DNA of 64,000 bases from Parasitella parasitica (Eukaryota; Mucoromycota; Mucoromycetes; Mucorales; Mucoraceae): contig MU619282.1 in the NCBI GenBank assembly GCA_025201805.1, forward strand, positions 36,907-100,906. Direction: 5' to 3'. The notes below the pieces were generated by a model. It was not told the DNA's origin, made no database searches, and saw only the letters and a program-made list of their open reading frames with translations. Shown in pieces: positions 1 through 11,571 of this stretch; the first letter of the stretch is position 1, and each line of letters opens with the position of its first letter. The position numbers were made by a program, and so were the translations under genes.

Positions 1-8
1 TGTGCTGG

Positions 9-34
<26 letters not shown>
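9..34. repeat. Poly-T tract (26 nt)
   Basis: A homopolymer of about 26 T lies in the RPL30 promoter region, roughly 140 bp upstream of the start codon. Long poly-T or poly-T-rich blocks are common in fungal housekeeping promoters, so a promoter role is possible. Only the homopolymer itself is seen. Confidence 0.7.
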
Positions 35-41
<7 letters not shown>

Positions 42-171
42 AACAATAGTGGACTTCATGATTTCGTGAAAACCTCCTCTCTTTCGTCTATCTTTTGATT
101 TCTGTAAGTGCTTGGTTTTGAATAAATTGAACAATTGAAATTGCCTCTAAACAGCGAAATTCAGGTTCAAA

Positions 172-666
172 ATGGCCCCTACTGTCAAGTCCAAGAAGAA
201 CACCGAGTCCATCAACTCTCGTCTCCAACTTGTCACCAAGTCTGGAAAGTACACTCTCGGTTATAAGACCACTTTGAAGACTATTCGTCAAGGAAAGGGT
301 AAGTTGATCAATATTGGAAACAAACAAAAAAAGCGATCTCTGTATCATTCTAGGGGGACAGGAGCCTCTTTTTTATTTCGTTCTACGCCTCTATCTTTTT
401 TTTTTTTTTTTTTTGGCAGAGATCGTCCCCCATTCAACTCTCTTATTAATGCCTTGCATCTAATAGCCAAATTGATCATTATTGCTGGTAATTGTCCTCC
501 TCTTCGCAAGTCCGAGATCGAGTACTATGCCATGTTGTCCAAGACTGGTGTTCATCACTACAACGGTAACAACATCGATCTTGGTACTGCTTGTGGTAAG
601 CTCTTCCGTACCAGCGTCCTCTCCATCACCGATGCAGGTGACTCTGATATCTTGACCGCCCAATAA
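172..666 (+). CDS. RPL30: 60S ribosomal protein L30 (eL30)
   Basis: Structural protein of the large cytosolic ribosomal subunit, 108 aa. Exon 1 is 172-298 and exon 2 is 467-666. The intron (299-466) starts GTAAGT, ends TAG and contains a poly-T tract. Joining the exons restores the conserved GKAKLII core followed by [16 protein letters not shown], the [16 protein letters not shown] segment and the C-terminal [11 protein letters not shown], which together are diagnostic for eL30. The intron stays in frame with both exons, so a naive reading gives a false 164-aa protein with a poly-phenylalanine insert. The length matches the family (about 105-115 aa). The next gene is convergent, with its stop at 864. 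In yeast RPL30 splicing is autoregulated by its own protein; whether that happens here cannot be read from the sequence. Confidence 0.97.
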   Translation: MAPTVKSKKNTESINSRLQLVTKSGKYTLGYKTTLKTIRQGKGKLINIGNKQKKRSLYHSRGTGASFLFRSTPLSFFFFFFGRDRPPFNSLINALHLIAKLIIIAGNCPPLRKSEIEYYAMLSKTGVHHYNGNNIDLGTACGKLFRTSVLSITDAGDSDILTAQ

Positions 667-863
667 GTTAACTATTCTCATGAATAAAATTATGGAATAT
701 AATGCCATGCTATCACAAAAAGTGTATCGATGATCAGTTAAGCAGTCGATACGAAATTTTGGCACCACACAGCATAATTACAACAAAACATTCGTTATAA
801 AGAATTTGACATGAGAACGACAGGACACACATTTACCTAGGACGTTTTATTATTCCAAAACAA

Positions 864-3628
864 TCAAGCTAATGCCGATTTGAGCTGTTCAGCATCGTAA
901 ATAGGTAGACCACATGCAAAGTTCTCACAAATATATGCAGCGGGTTCATTAGCTGTGCTTTGAGATTGTTCTGCGATTTGTTTGATTACAGAATTCTTGG
1001 AGGCAATAAACCCTTCTAGCTTGGCCAAAGCTACTAGTTTGTTGGGCATAAATACACGAGATACAATCTTTTTGAAAGTAGACATGGTGGGATCTGCAGG
1101 TCTACCTGCTAATACAATCTAGTACATTGTGTGTGAGTACCTAAGACAGACAGGCGCACATATATATGCAACAATTTACCTCCTTCAGACCATTGGAAAC
1201 TAACATGAATGAAGCCACTAGAGCGGGTATAGCAAATGGAAATTTGCTCAAAGACAATCGGAATGCTTGTACCGTTTCCTGTGCTTTGTTCATGTAAACG
1301 GGGACCTCCAAAAGGGATGCAAGACGAGTTAAATTTCTTGACGAGACAGCATTTCTGTTATCCAACATGTTAGCATCAACCTCTAGTGATATATACCATA
1401 AACTTACGCAGAAGGCTCAGCACCATCTTGCTCTATAGGATATAAACCTCTTAATGCAAGGATATTACTTAAACCAACAGCTCTGCCTTACCTTCTTTCA
1501 TTCTGACCAAAATTGACTTGTCGTTAATAGTTACATTAAAATAGCCGCCTTGCTCTTGATCATAAAATAGCTCATTCTGCTTTTCTTGCAACACAAATGC
1601 CCATTCAATCCACCGCTCATCAAAGGTCACTTCGTACAGATCCAAAAGAGCCTGGATGAAATTGCAGTAATCATCAACAAAACCTTGGATATCCGAAGGG
1701 CCCTTGCAGTAACTTCTCAACAAGATGTGTGCTGTAGGATCGTAGAGCTCTCGATGAACAAACTCTGCAGCCTCCACTGCCAATTTAATGATTTTTTCAT
1801 CCTGAACAGCTTCATATGCATGTACTAGGCCGGTAATCATTAGCCCATTCCACGAAGTCAAGATCTAGAAGAACGAATAAACAAGAGTGAAATCTAGCGA
1901 TGCGTATACACCTTTACCTTTTCGTCACGATGAGGTCGAGGGCGAGCTCGGGAGCGATATTCCCATAGTTTACTCTTTGCCGAAACTAGGATTTCATAGA
2001 CCTCCGTTGGTGTCATGCCTGCAGTTTTCGCTGTCTCTTCTATCGATTTGCATTCTGAAAGCACGTTTTTCCGTTTTAGCTCGTTCTGCGGATCTTGCAT
2101 TGGATCCACATTTCCCTCTTCTTCACATTTGTAATGGATGCTTACGACATGAGAGTTCACCAGACCCAAAATGTCTTGCAATTCAGATAGTTCCCAGACA
2201 CAAAAAGCCCCCTCTAGTTTCTTGGGCGAGTTGTCGTACGGCAATGAATCGGCATCTTCAGCTGAATAGAACCCGCCCTGTGCATGATGCAAATCTCTCG
2301 ATACATACAGAATAATATCTCTTGTTACCTGCGCAAATACTGGTTCCCCTGTGATCTGATACGCGGAGGAGTAGAGTGATAACAGCTGTGCTTGATCATA
2401 CAGCATTTTCTCGAAATGAGGTACATGCCACTTTTTGTCGGTGCTATATCGATGAAACCCACTTCCAATGTGATCGTGAATGCCTCCTGCTGCAATCTTT
2501 TTCAATGTAAACAGTGCCATTTCAAGAGCTTTTTGTGCGTCAGCAGTCTTTTTCTGTCTATTGTACATGTAGTAGTCTATCAAGAACTGCAGCTGAACTG
2601 GTGTTGGGAACTTGGGGGCAGGGCCAAACCCACCATAGACGGGGTCAAACGAGTTCTCGAAATGATGGTAGGTTTCTGCTGCAACTGCAACTGGATCCAG
2701 TTCCGACGATGATTCTGCTGGCTTTGCCTATGTGGAGATGTTTAGTAGCTTTATGGGTGCAAATTCATAACGCAATGTACCTCAATGTAAGATTTTAACT
2801 GCTGTGTCATGTTTTCTCCGCTCGCTTTTATTTTTTGTGGATCAGTTGTCCACAATTGAGCAATACGCTTCAGTAGAGTTTTGAATCCAGGTTTACCGTT
2901 CTGATCTTCAGGAGGAAAGTAAGAAGCACCAAAAAAAGGGTTCAAATCAGATGTGAGAAAGACAGACATAGGCCAACCACCTTGGCCTGTTGTTAATTGA
3001 ACATAGGTCATATATAACTTGTCCACGCCGGGATTTTCTTCTCTGTTAAAGATGTTAGTATTTCACGTCTTGCAAATAGCAAAACTAACCTATCAACTAG
3101 GCAGTGAAAATAGATTAGCAAATATTACATTCAATGCAGGAAGTCTTACCTTTAATATTCACAAATTTGTCGTTCATGATTGCTGCTACAGTTTCATTTT
3201 CAAACGATTCATGCTCCATGACATGGCACCAACTATTGTAAACAAAAAAAAAAGTCTTTATTTGCAATAAACAACTCCATTGACTACATAACACTTACTG
3301 ACATGTGCTGTAACCCACGCTCAAAAATATGGGTTTATTTTCCTGCTTTGCTTTATTAAAAGCTTCTTCTCCCCATGGATACCAATCAACCTATATTCTA
3401 TCTGATTAATTTGATTTTTTTATATGGCAATATTCACTAACGGGATTATGAGCTATCAAAGTCGATCAAAGCGCATTAGTAATTAAAAAAAAAGAAAAAG
3501 AAAGAAAAACTAATCCTAATTACCGTGTTGCTTTAGAAAAAGAGCATTAGCAATAAATATAAATCCTAATATGCTAGATTTACCAATAGATAAGGGCTTT
3601 TCTCTTTGATCAATCTGTTTGTAGACAT
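864..3628 (-). CDS. SPATA20: SPATA20/YyaL-type thioredoxin-fold and six-hairpin protein
   Basis: 714-aa protein in twelve exons: 3584-3628, 3524-3530, 3442-3452, 3299-3390, 3150-3232, 3090-3096, 2781-3042, 1918-2727, 1492-1864, 1408-1432, 1180-1354 and 864-1118. The N-terminal thioredoxin-like domain carries SPYLLQHAHNPVDWYPW (residues 11-27), a CHWC redox-type motif (51-54) and [10 protein letters not shown] (103-112). The rest is the (alpha/alpha)6 region, with [31 protein letters not shown] and SWNGLM. These motifs identify the SPATA20/SSP411/YyaL (DUF255) family, whose biochemical role is poorly defined. Every intron is GT-AG and 47-71 nt long, and the reading frame closes across all twelve exons. 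Exons 2, 3 and 6 are 7, 11 and 7 nt; without them the frame and the family motif are lost. The start ATG at 3626-3628 gives [15 protein letters not shown], the usual family N-terminus without a targeting extension. Confidence 0.93.
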
Positions 3629-3822
3629 GCTTTTATATTTGAATCAATACACAAAACGTGAAAGAGGAGGCGATAAAAGCAAAGAATCTGGGTTTCTTCC
3701 CATTTAAAGCAAAGCATTGACCTTAAATGGTAACCATGACTACCTGTTTCAATTTGAACGAAAAAAGATTGGGGGTTTATTTGATAGTTATAGTTATTAG
3801 AATTAAGGTGTTAGTATTAGAA

Positions 3823-5259
3823 TTAATGATGCGACGAAGTAGACGATGAAGATGATGATTTTCTACTACCAAATAGCTTGGATAAAGACACTTTTTTACC
3901 TACAATGGAGCGAATCATGAAATTGCGTTCTTTTATGCTCGTTGAATTAGAAGGCATTGGAGGTGGGGAAGAAGATGCTATTGAGGTTTTGAAAGAAGCA
4001 GATAACGAGGATTTTGTTGGAAAGGATCTACTTTTAGTAATGGTAGCAGCTGAATGCTGTGGCTGTGATGGTGGCTCCTTCAGCTGCGTATGATGATGTT
4101 GTTGGTGTTGATTTTGGATGGCGTAAGATGAAGAAGACCTCTTCATCGATTGCTGACAGCGCGGTGCCAAGTTATTACTGATGGGCCTGAAGGCAGAAAT
4201 GCTTGATTCACTTCTAATCATGAGAAATGGGTGCTTTTTTTTAGCTTGAAGGTTGTAAAAGTCTGCTAAACAATCGTCAGTTTCCACTTTTTCGTCTGCA
4301 AACTCCTGCTCAAATATGATGGGCTCGTCAGGTGCTAGTAAAGGCTGTCCTTGTTGGCTTTCTGTGTGCTCATCAACGAACCAGCTTTTCCATTGAATTC
4401 CATTGCCATCCATTTGCGCATTCAGATCACTATGATCACTATGATCGCTGTAAATGCTTCGGTTTTCTGACATGATGCTTTCTTCATCCTGTTTTACATC
4501 AATCTCTTTCCATGAAGAAGCTTGGTTGAGTTTTTGGTAATAACTCTCGTATTTACGGTTAAATCCGCTTTTGTTCAATGAAAAATCATCCAGACTTGAT
4601 CTCAATGAGATGTTTGGTGTAGAGCTGGATGCAGTCAATCGGAAATCTTGCTGTTTAAAATCTTGGATATCAAGCTCAATCAAGTCTGGGTCTTCTTGCT
4701 TGATGCTTGTTGTGACAATAGCTTCGTCTTGGGTGATATTGAATGTTTCTTCGACAGGTGTATTATTATGCTTGACAAGTAAAGGAGCATGCACTTGGCC
4801 ATCCTCCTCTTCTTCCTCTTGCTCCTCTGTACCAGCCAGAGGGCCTGATGTGATATCAATTGGAGCAACGCCAAACCCTACCATAAAATCAGGGTCTCCC
4901 AATGCTTGAAGTAGCTCTTGACGTGCATCCAATGACCTTTGCATTGACTTTAGGCTGATAATATTCATAGTATGAACAGCTTCGGTAATGCTGATAGTGT
5001 CGCGAGCACTCCAAGCTTGAGCACATTGCAGCATTTGTTTTGAATCCAACCATTGCTGGTCAAGATAATGGTCCATGAGTCTCATCCAGGCAAATCGAAT
5101 GTATTCATAGCTGGGAGAAGCTGGTATCTGCTCAATCAACTGAGTTTTCCAGGCTTGTGTAAGTGTTTCATATTCTTGTTCGACATTTGGGTTATGTGGG
5201 TGAAGAAAGGATGGTAATGAGTTTTGTGCGTCCTGCGCATCTTTGGCATGAGCAAACAT
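3823..5259 (-). CDS. Unrecognised Ser-rich protein, 478 aa
   Basis: Single-exon ORF starting at the ATG at 5257-5259 (MFAHAKDAQDAQ). The frame stays open a little further upstream, but only with non-ATG codons. About the first 140 residues look folded and helical (EYETLTQAWKTQL, FAWMRLMDHYL). Residues from about 145 on are low-complexity: an acidic EEQEEEEED run, many Ser/Thr, His/Gln clusters (QHQQHHHTQ) and a basic Ser-rich tail ending SRKSSSSSSTSSHH. There is no transmembrane segment, signal peptide or enzymatic motif I can name. The composition suggests a phosphorylated, partly disordered cytosolic or nuclear scaffold, possibly lineage-specific. The length and codon use support a real gene. 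Function is unknown. Confidence 0.75.
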   Translation of the reverse strand: MFAHAKDAQDAQNSLPSFLHPHNPNVEQEYETLTQAWKTQLIEQIPASPSYEYIRFAWMRLMDHYLDQQWLDSKQMLQCAQAWSARDTISITEAVHTMNIISLKSMQRSLDARQELLQALGDPDFMVGFGVAPIDITSGPLAGTEEQEEEEEDGQVHAPLLVKHNNTPVEETFNITQDEAIVTTSIKQEDPDLIELDIQDFKQQDFRLTASSSTPNISLRSSLDDFSLNKSGFNRKYESYYQKLNQASSWKEIDVKQDEESIMSENRSIYSDHSDHSDLNAQMDGNGIQWKSWFVDEHTESQQGQPLLAPDEPIIFEQEFADEKVETDDCLADFYNLQAKKKHPFLMIRSESSISAFRPISNNLAPRCQQSMKRSSSSYAIQNQHQQHHHTQLKEPPSQPQHSAATITKSRSFPTKSSLSASFKTSIASSSPPPMPSNSTSIKERNFMIRSIVGKKVSLSKLFGSRKSSSSSSTSSHH

Positions 5260-7516
5260 AATGATTGAAAGAATAATCAATGGTGTATTTAAACGAAAGG
5301 AAGATGATGAAGTACAATCATACGCTCATGTTGAGTATTATATATCCCATTTTGACATTTATTGCATTCCCCATTACTGTATAAAACATCCCTTTATTAT
5401 AAACAACTCCTTGTGTTTATTACCATACTAACGCCAAACTCACATAGTGATATATCTAGTATATTCATACACAAACACTGATTTCAAAGTGTTTTAAGAT
5501 CATGGCTTCTTATCCCGTTCTCGCTCTGAAATAAAAAATAAGATAATATTGCTTACATAGCAGCAAAAAAAAAATTGTGCACAGAATCAAGATCACTATA
5601 CATCTATTAGCTTGAAATGGACCCCTATAATAAGCACTTGTATTTTACTATTTTAGCCTTTCAAGATAATAGGGGCTCGACATCAATTCTGTCATGGCAA
5701 ACAGTACCTATCCCAGGCAGAATTCAAGTAAATGTTTAGTTATCAGCGAGTTCTCGGCATTTTTCATTGAAACACTATTGCTTACCACACACACTAAAAA
5801 CAAAAACTATGAGAGTCTTTACCTAGCTCAACACATTAAGAAGACTATGGCAAATTAAGGCTTTTACCATCCGCTTTACTCAATAGCGATAGTGATAAAC
5901 AAAGGTTAATATTCCCCTTTCATCATGCCCCTTTAAATTTAATAGAGTTATTAACCTCCTTTCTCTAAATTTTGCACCAATTCTTGTATTAAAATGTGAA
6001 TGAAAAACTTTCGCATGAAAAGAGATTCATTGATCAAAAGTACGCGCAGATCAATGAGCGCGTATCTTTCCATCGATTTGAGAAACCCGAGAGAAAAGAC
6101 CAGAAAATGTGATGCCATCTGTCAAGAGTCTAAATATCTCATAGGAAATCATTGTCATCTGGAAAGAATGCGATGATGACGAGGTAGTTATATTAGTATA
6201 GACGTATATCTACAATATATACTAGAGCAATTTATACATTTTAATCAGGACAGGCGGTATGACGCCTATCAGAACGGAGAAATCTTGCCCAATTTTTAAA
6301 TCAATATTACAAACAGGAAAGATTCTATGCTCCCTTGATAAAACCAAAAAAAGATAATCGTTCATGAAAATAAAAAATATTAACATTGCTAGATGTGCTC
6401 TTGATTCAAATACAAAATGGTGGCAGGTACATTCCAAATGCATAACAAGCTTGCAGTTAAGTAATAGAACAAACAGACTGCCCCGCAGAAAACTAGGTTT
6501 CGGCGCTGCACTGAAGCAATTTACTAATAAATTCAATACAAAACTGAACCCTCCATTTGAAAAATGAACTGTAACTCGAATTAATCATATATAACAATTA
6601 AGCAAAACTGCAACAGCCGTTAATAACGATTCAATGTACCAGGCGAAGCGCAGCAGACAAGCAATTGAAATTGGGCGATCACGCAAACTATTTTGCCGAA
6701 AAGAATTGTTTGTCGGTAGACTAAGAGAATTTGGCAGATAAGGACAGTGAAGATGGTGCTCAAGGTATTACAGGCAGAGTTGAACATCGAGAGATCCACA
6801 AACATTAAACTGTATGTTATATCCAGTCAAAGGCTAGCCAGGTATCTTCACATTGACCCCTCTCCCCCAACTATAATGGACATGTTTGTCGATACGTCGC
6901 AATGACAAGATAGCTTTATGTTTGACAAAATGCCCACAACTGAAGGAATTGAAAAAACAAATGCAGAGCACAGCAAATAATAAATGAGAATCCATCAAAC
7001 ATTTTTTGTAGCTTTGTAGTTTGCAGTTTATGTAAAGCTTGTGTTGATTGCGAGATATCTTTGAACAAGCAATGCTAGCAAAAAGACCTAAACACAAGAG
7101 CCACAGATAAATCAGAATGTCTTTCCTGAATTTATCAACTCCATGTTTGAGTAATGTGCAATGAAGTCATTCAATTTTAAACACGGATGCTTACTAACAT
7201 TTACATGTTTATATGACTGGTCTCCTCATACAGGGACAAATTCTGCCTGTTTATGAATTAGTCTTGATGATATATTATTGTAAAAAAATAATAATTAAAC
7301 AGCTTTTTACTTTGAGAACAGTAAAAATAGGTATTTTAAAAAGCTATATGAAGGTACAGTGATAATGCAAGATTGCATCAATTAGCTTGCCCCGCCACGC
7401 AGATTGCTTCTTGGTTAACTAGACTGCTTCGTGACCCTTTTTCTCGAAGATTAGAGTAACACCTTCTTTCGAAAAAATGTTTTTTGACATTTTATAACAT
7501 TCGCTGAATATTTATT
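5260..7516. other. Intergenic region, AT-rich
   Basis: About 2.25 kb between divergently oriented genes. I see no complete gene. Short ORFs at 6222-6536 and 6834-7097 on the minus strand have AT-driven composition and no recognisable motif. A 50-codon plus-strand ORF at 6753-6905 has unusually protein-like composition and is noted under findings. The last 100 bp before 7517 is AT-rich promoter-like DNA for RPF1. Confidence 0.5.
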
Positions 7517-8611
7517 ATGGGAGAACCTGTAACACGCCCCTCAGAATTAAAGAACAAACACAAGAGAGAAAATCTCTTCCAAAAACAAAAACTCGAAAAG
7601 CAGAAGGCTAAATCAGCCAAAAGAAAGCAGCTTGCCAAAACAGAAGAAAAGAATCCTGAATTAAAAAAGGTAATAAAGAAGTTTGTGAAGAGATTTCATG
7701 TATATAACATGTATATCTATTACAGAAACGATTAGAAGAAAATGTTCCCAAAACATTAGATAATACCAGAGAAGCCGATGAGACCATGGTAGATCAAGAT
7801 GACGAGGTAGCCCAAGATGAAGCCATGGACGAATTAGCCAGTTACTTCTGTGGAAAAACACCCAAAGTGCTTGTTACATCTAGCAAAAACCCTTCGCCCA
7901 ATTGCTATGACTTTTGCGCAGAGTTAGTTTCCATGTTTCCCGAATCACAGTTTGCTAAGCGTGGTCCTAAGCATGAATTGAGACAAGTGATAAAGATTGC
8001 AAATGAAAAGGAATTCACTGATCTGATTATTGTAAATGAGGATCGCAAAGTACCTAGTAAGTACACTTTGCTGTAATAACAGATATGTATGAGAATTTTT
8101 AATATTTATCTTCTCTCATTCAGATGCAATTACATTAATACATTTGCCTGAGGGCCCATCTGCCTATTTCAAGCTTACAAGTTTCACTCCTGCCAAAGCC
8201 ATTTCGGTAAGCATTATTTTCGTTCACTCACTTGATTCCACATTTATTCAACTTGCTTCATGTAATTAGGGCCATGGTCGTGTTACTGCTCACAATCCTG
8301 AACTAATTCTAAATAACTTCAATACCAGATTAGGCCATACAATCGGCCGTATGTTTCAAGCTCTTTTGCCTCAAGTGCCTGAATTTCAAGGCAGACAAGT
8401 TATTACATTTCACAATCAACGTGATTTCATTTTTGTTCGTCGCCATCGTTATGTTTTCAGAGATACAGAAAAGGTTGGGTTGCAAGAGTTAGGTCCAAAA
8501 TTCACATTGAAGCTACGTTGGTTACAAAAAGGCGTGTATAAACGAGATGGCGAGTATGAATGGGTATTCAAACCTGAAATGGAAACTAGTCGAAAGAGGT
8601 TCTTCTTGTAA
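7517..8611 (+). CDS. RPF1: Ribosome production factor 1 (Brix-domain protein)
   Basis: 302-aa nucleolar protein needed for 60S subunit assembly, where RPF1-type proteins act in pre-27S rRNA processing. Exons are 7517-7669, 7726-8056, 8124-8206 and 8270-8611, with GT-AG introns of 56-67 nt and the frame preserved. Residues 1-55 form a basic Lys-rich helix ([19 protein letters not shown]). The Brix domain follows: [22 protein letters not shown], then [31 protein letters not shown], a [26 protein letters not shown] block and [19 protein letters not shown]. The [14 protein letters not shown] and [18 protein letters not shown] terminus match the RPF1 subfamily rather than IMP4, SSF1 or BRX1. The length agrees with yeast RPF1 (about 295 aa). 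Confidence 0.95.
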
Positions 8612-8658
8612 ATAATATACAATCTATACATACAACGTCTTATTCCAATCATACAAAC

Positions 8659-8690
8659 ACATATGCACACACACATACACACACACACAC
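8659..8690. repeat. AC-rich microsatellite
   Basis: An imperfect (CA)n run in the 3' flank of RPF1, interrupted by T. It is probably a simple sequence repeat in or just after the 3' UTR. Confidence 0.7.
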
Positions 8691-8854
8691 CTCGCTCGCC
8701 CTTGTATTTTCAATAAAACTTGGTTTTTTTTTTGCTTCTGATAAGTTTATTGTACGGCAAAATAGAGATCAAGATCATGCCTTTTTGGAGTCATTTCTGA
8801 GCAGTAACAAATATCGTTGATACTTATGAGCTATATAAACTACGTATATCTATG

Positions 8855-9607
8855 TCATGCATTTGAAATTATTAACTCGTTAATTAATCGATAAAAAAAT
8901 ACGCTACGTACTTTTCGAACAATAGCTGAACCATGAACCAGCAGCAGGAAAATACCCGTCGCAATATATACTAAACGCGTTTGTTCTTTGGTAATCCCTT
9001 GTTGCTCCATGAGTTCAGGCATCCGATACTTGAAGAAAGTTACCACAAAGCCTTTTCTGAGTATATGGATTACTAGATCAATGGGTTCTTTTATAGCCCT
9101 AAAGAGCGCCAAAAATTTGTATACTTTTGCCAATTTGTATGAATTCTTGATTCTAGAGTTTGAGTTCACCGACAATAACTTATACAGATAACGTTAAACA
9201 CATGACTTACCATAAAGCTAGCGATTATACCCATCAAATAGGTTACAATTGCAGTATATTCAGAGATAGTAAACGGTGAATACCCATGTATGACCTTGAG
9301 CTGAGGAAAATCTGAATTTATTGCATAAACTACACAATAAAGTTCAGTGGTTTGTTAATATATGGATGGCTTATGTGGCTTTACCATGCCTATCTTCATA
9401 TCCTAGAATATAATAAATATAGTTGATGTTTATGTACAAATGCCAACCGACTATCCATATCTGCCACGAGTAAAGAACCATTAATGTAGGTCGTTAATAG
9501 ACAACAACAAGTAAGAGAAGAAGGTTATGCTCATTTACCAACGAAACAAATCCAAATATGAAAACAACAGCCCTCAAAGGAAGGCAGCAATAAAAACTAT
9601 TATTCAT
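8855..9607 (-). CDS. Small four-helix membrane protein (LAPTM-like, tentative)
   Basis: 180-aa model with exons 9539-9607, 9448-9460 (13 nt), 9385-9402 (18 nt), 9211-9329 and 8855-9178. The N-terminus MNNSFYCCLPLRAVVFIFGF has the cysteine pair plus P-L-R entering a first membrane helix. This is a layout I associate with fungal tetra-spanning proteins related to LAPTM endosomal/lysosomal proteins. A short polar loop (YEDRHVYAINSDFPQLK) is followed by a second helix (EYTAIVTYLMGIIASFM). Two further hydrophobic or amphipathic segments lie in the last exon. The last intron (9179-9210) would be only 32 nt but restores frame and gives a sensible loop. A strong GTACGT donor near 8919 means the C-terminus could alternatively be spliced and end after VRKFI. 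Family assignment is weak; the gene itself is likely. Confidence 0.6.
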
Positions 9608-10331
9608 TATTACAACAGCCAAAAAGGGTCAAAGCTAAAACTAAGCATTTTGAGCTGTTTATAATGACTTCAAATTTTTGCGTTGGTGCTACATTTGTGC
9701 AAGAGTGATTGATATTATTTTATAAGTTATAAATATCAATGAAAATATTGATACAAATGGTCTTATTTGATAGTACTGAGTTATCACCGTGTATTTCAGA
9801 TTTGACCGTGCTTCTATGGTTCTTTTGGCATAATTTGTCAGAAGCAAATGTTTGAAACTATGAAAATCAAACTTGTTTTTGTAAAATAATTGAAAAAAAT
9901 GAAAGCTTTTAATGTCATTTACTCTATCTATCTTTGCTGAAATATACTCCATAATCTGGTATTTGAATCATAAGAGACGAATTCATACTGACATGACAGT
10001 TCTATCAATAACAAGCTATAGGGGCTTGTAACCAGATCAAAAGGCTAAAGCCGGTGTGCGTGCGTAAAACACGGATTTACACTGCATGCTCTATATAGTA
10101 AACCTTAATTACAGTCGAACATTATGACATTAGCACACAACGATGGTTTATATAAATACAACTTTTGGATGTATTTCTAATAAAAGTGTAACTCTTTGGC
10201 AGATTCATTTTACTGACTTACTTTGACAAAGCAGTCGTTTAGCACAAAATTAAGGTACTAATTAATCAGAATTGTCCGTACACGTTAAATTGCGAGAATA
10301 GAACATTTATCTATAGCTCAAGTATATAAAG

Positions 10332-10358
10332 GTTCATCTACCTAGCCAGTAGATGAAC
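10332..10358. repeat. Perfect 10-bp inverted repeat (7-nt loop)
   Basis: GTTCATCTAC at 10332-10341 pairs exactly with GTAGATGAAC at 10349-10358 around a CTAGCCA loop. No adjacent gene or poly-U tract suggests a specific function. Confidence 0.7.
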
Positions 10359-10818
10359 TAATGTTTTAACACCTGTTGATTTGATAATAGAACCTATACC
10401 TTTATCAAGTTGAAATTTATTCTTTTTTTATTTGATTTTTTTCCTTGAATCTATATACATCTTATACCGATTCCACAATTCTGGTACTCAAATCTATGTT
10501 ACTACAGGAATAACCTTTTTGATTTGAAACAGAGACTTTATTCAAGCGTATTGTTGTACCAGTGTCAAAGGGCGCAGCATAATTTAATGTAAATATGATT
10601 TGTATAAAGTAATAAAGACTTTTCTGAATAAAAGCAGATACAAAACTGAAGACTTTTTATTGACATAAAATATGATCTCTATTTATACTAAAATATATCC
10701 CAATCGATGTTTATCCACATAACATCTGATGTTGGACAAGAAGTGTCAACCCTTATTAAATTACAACATTTCCAGGACAAACCTATTCTTCTATGTTGCA
10801 TTAAAGAGAAGACTGGGT

Positions 10819-10839
10819 GGGATGTCTTCTCGACATCCC
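10819..10839. repeat. Perfect 8-bp inverted repeat (5-nt loop)
   Basis: GGGATGTC at 10819-10826 pairs exactly with GACATCCC at 10832-10839. It is GC-rich relative to its surroundings and could fold as a hairpin in RNA or DNA. Confidence 0.7.
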
Positions 10840-11571
10840 GCGATCTGATCTTTATGTAATCTTTGAATAAAACTAGAGACTTGCAAGAGGTTCAATTCTA
10901 ACTTGTAGCTTACTCCTTATTTGTAAAAGAATTACCAACAATTAATCATGATCTGTACAATGTAATTATGTTAGATATGACATATGTAGCCTTTATATGG
11001 GATTAACAAATTGGTGAACAGGAGTGCAGCGAAACGCAGCAAAAAAGAATGAAAAAAGCAAAATACGATTAAAATTCCTCTTTGAAAGTAGATTGAGTCT
11101 GCAATAAGCTGTTATTTGATATCTCCATATATATTATTTAGGTGTCATCTTGCTAGCAGACAATTGTATCGTTAATTTTAGCGGCTCCGTTATTCTTTAG
11201 CTTGTGTTATAATTTCTAATCGGCCGTTCTGGCTTAGTAGTATACCATCATACTACTTGTGATGATTAGGGATGGCCATTCATCAGGACAATAGAGGAAT
11301 TTTATCGAAGCTATCCTAATCTTACGTAAGTCTGAATATTATTGAGTTGTTTATTAACGCTAATGATCTAACAACGGATAAAAGACGGCATTTTTAGCAT
11401 CATTTTATTCAATCGTCGATGTGAACTTCAGAATGGGCGATGTAACCAGTAAGGTCCTTCTATGTATGGGTACAGTCATGAGCATTTACAACTTTTTCTT
11501 TTTTTTTCAATTCAATATGAGTACTCACGATGCCAAAATCAGTAAAAGAGGAATAGCTTACTGAGAGCTGA

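Noticed and set aside
172-666. Continuous 164-aa reading frame over the RPL30 locus
   Set aside because: The middle part is an in-frame intron with a poly-T run; removing 299-466 restores the exact eL30 sequence.
5260-5280. Upstream hydrophobic extension of the Ser-rich protein
   Set aside because: The extension begins with a TTG codon; the first ATG is at 5257-5259.
9689-9952. 87-codon minus-strand ORF
   Set aside because: AT-driven composition (Phe, Ile, Tyr, Lys), no motif and no splice context.
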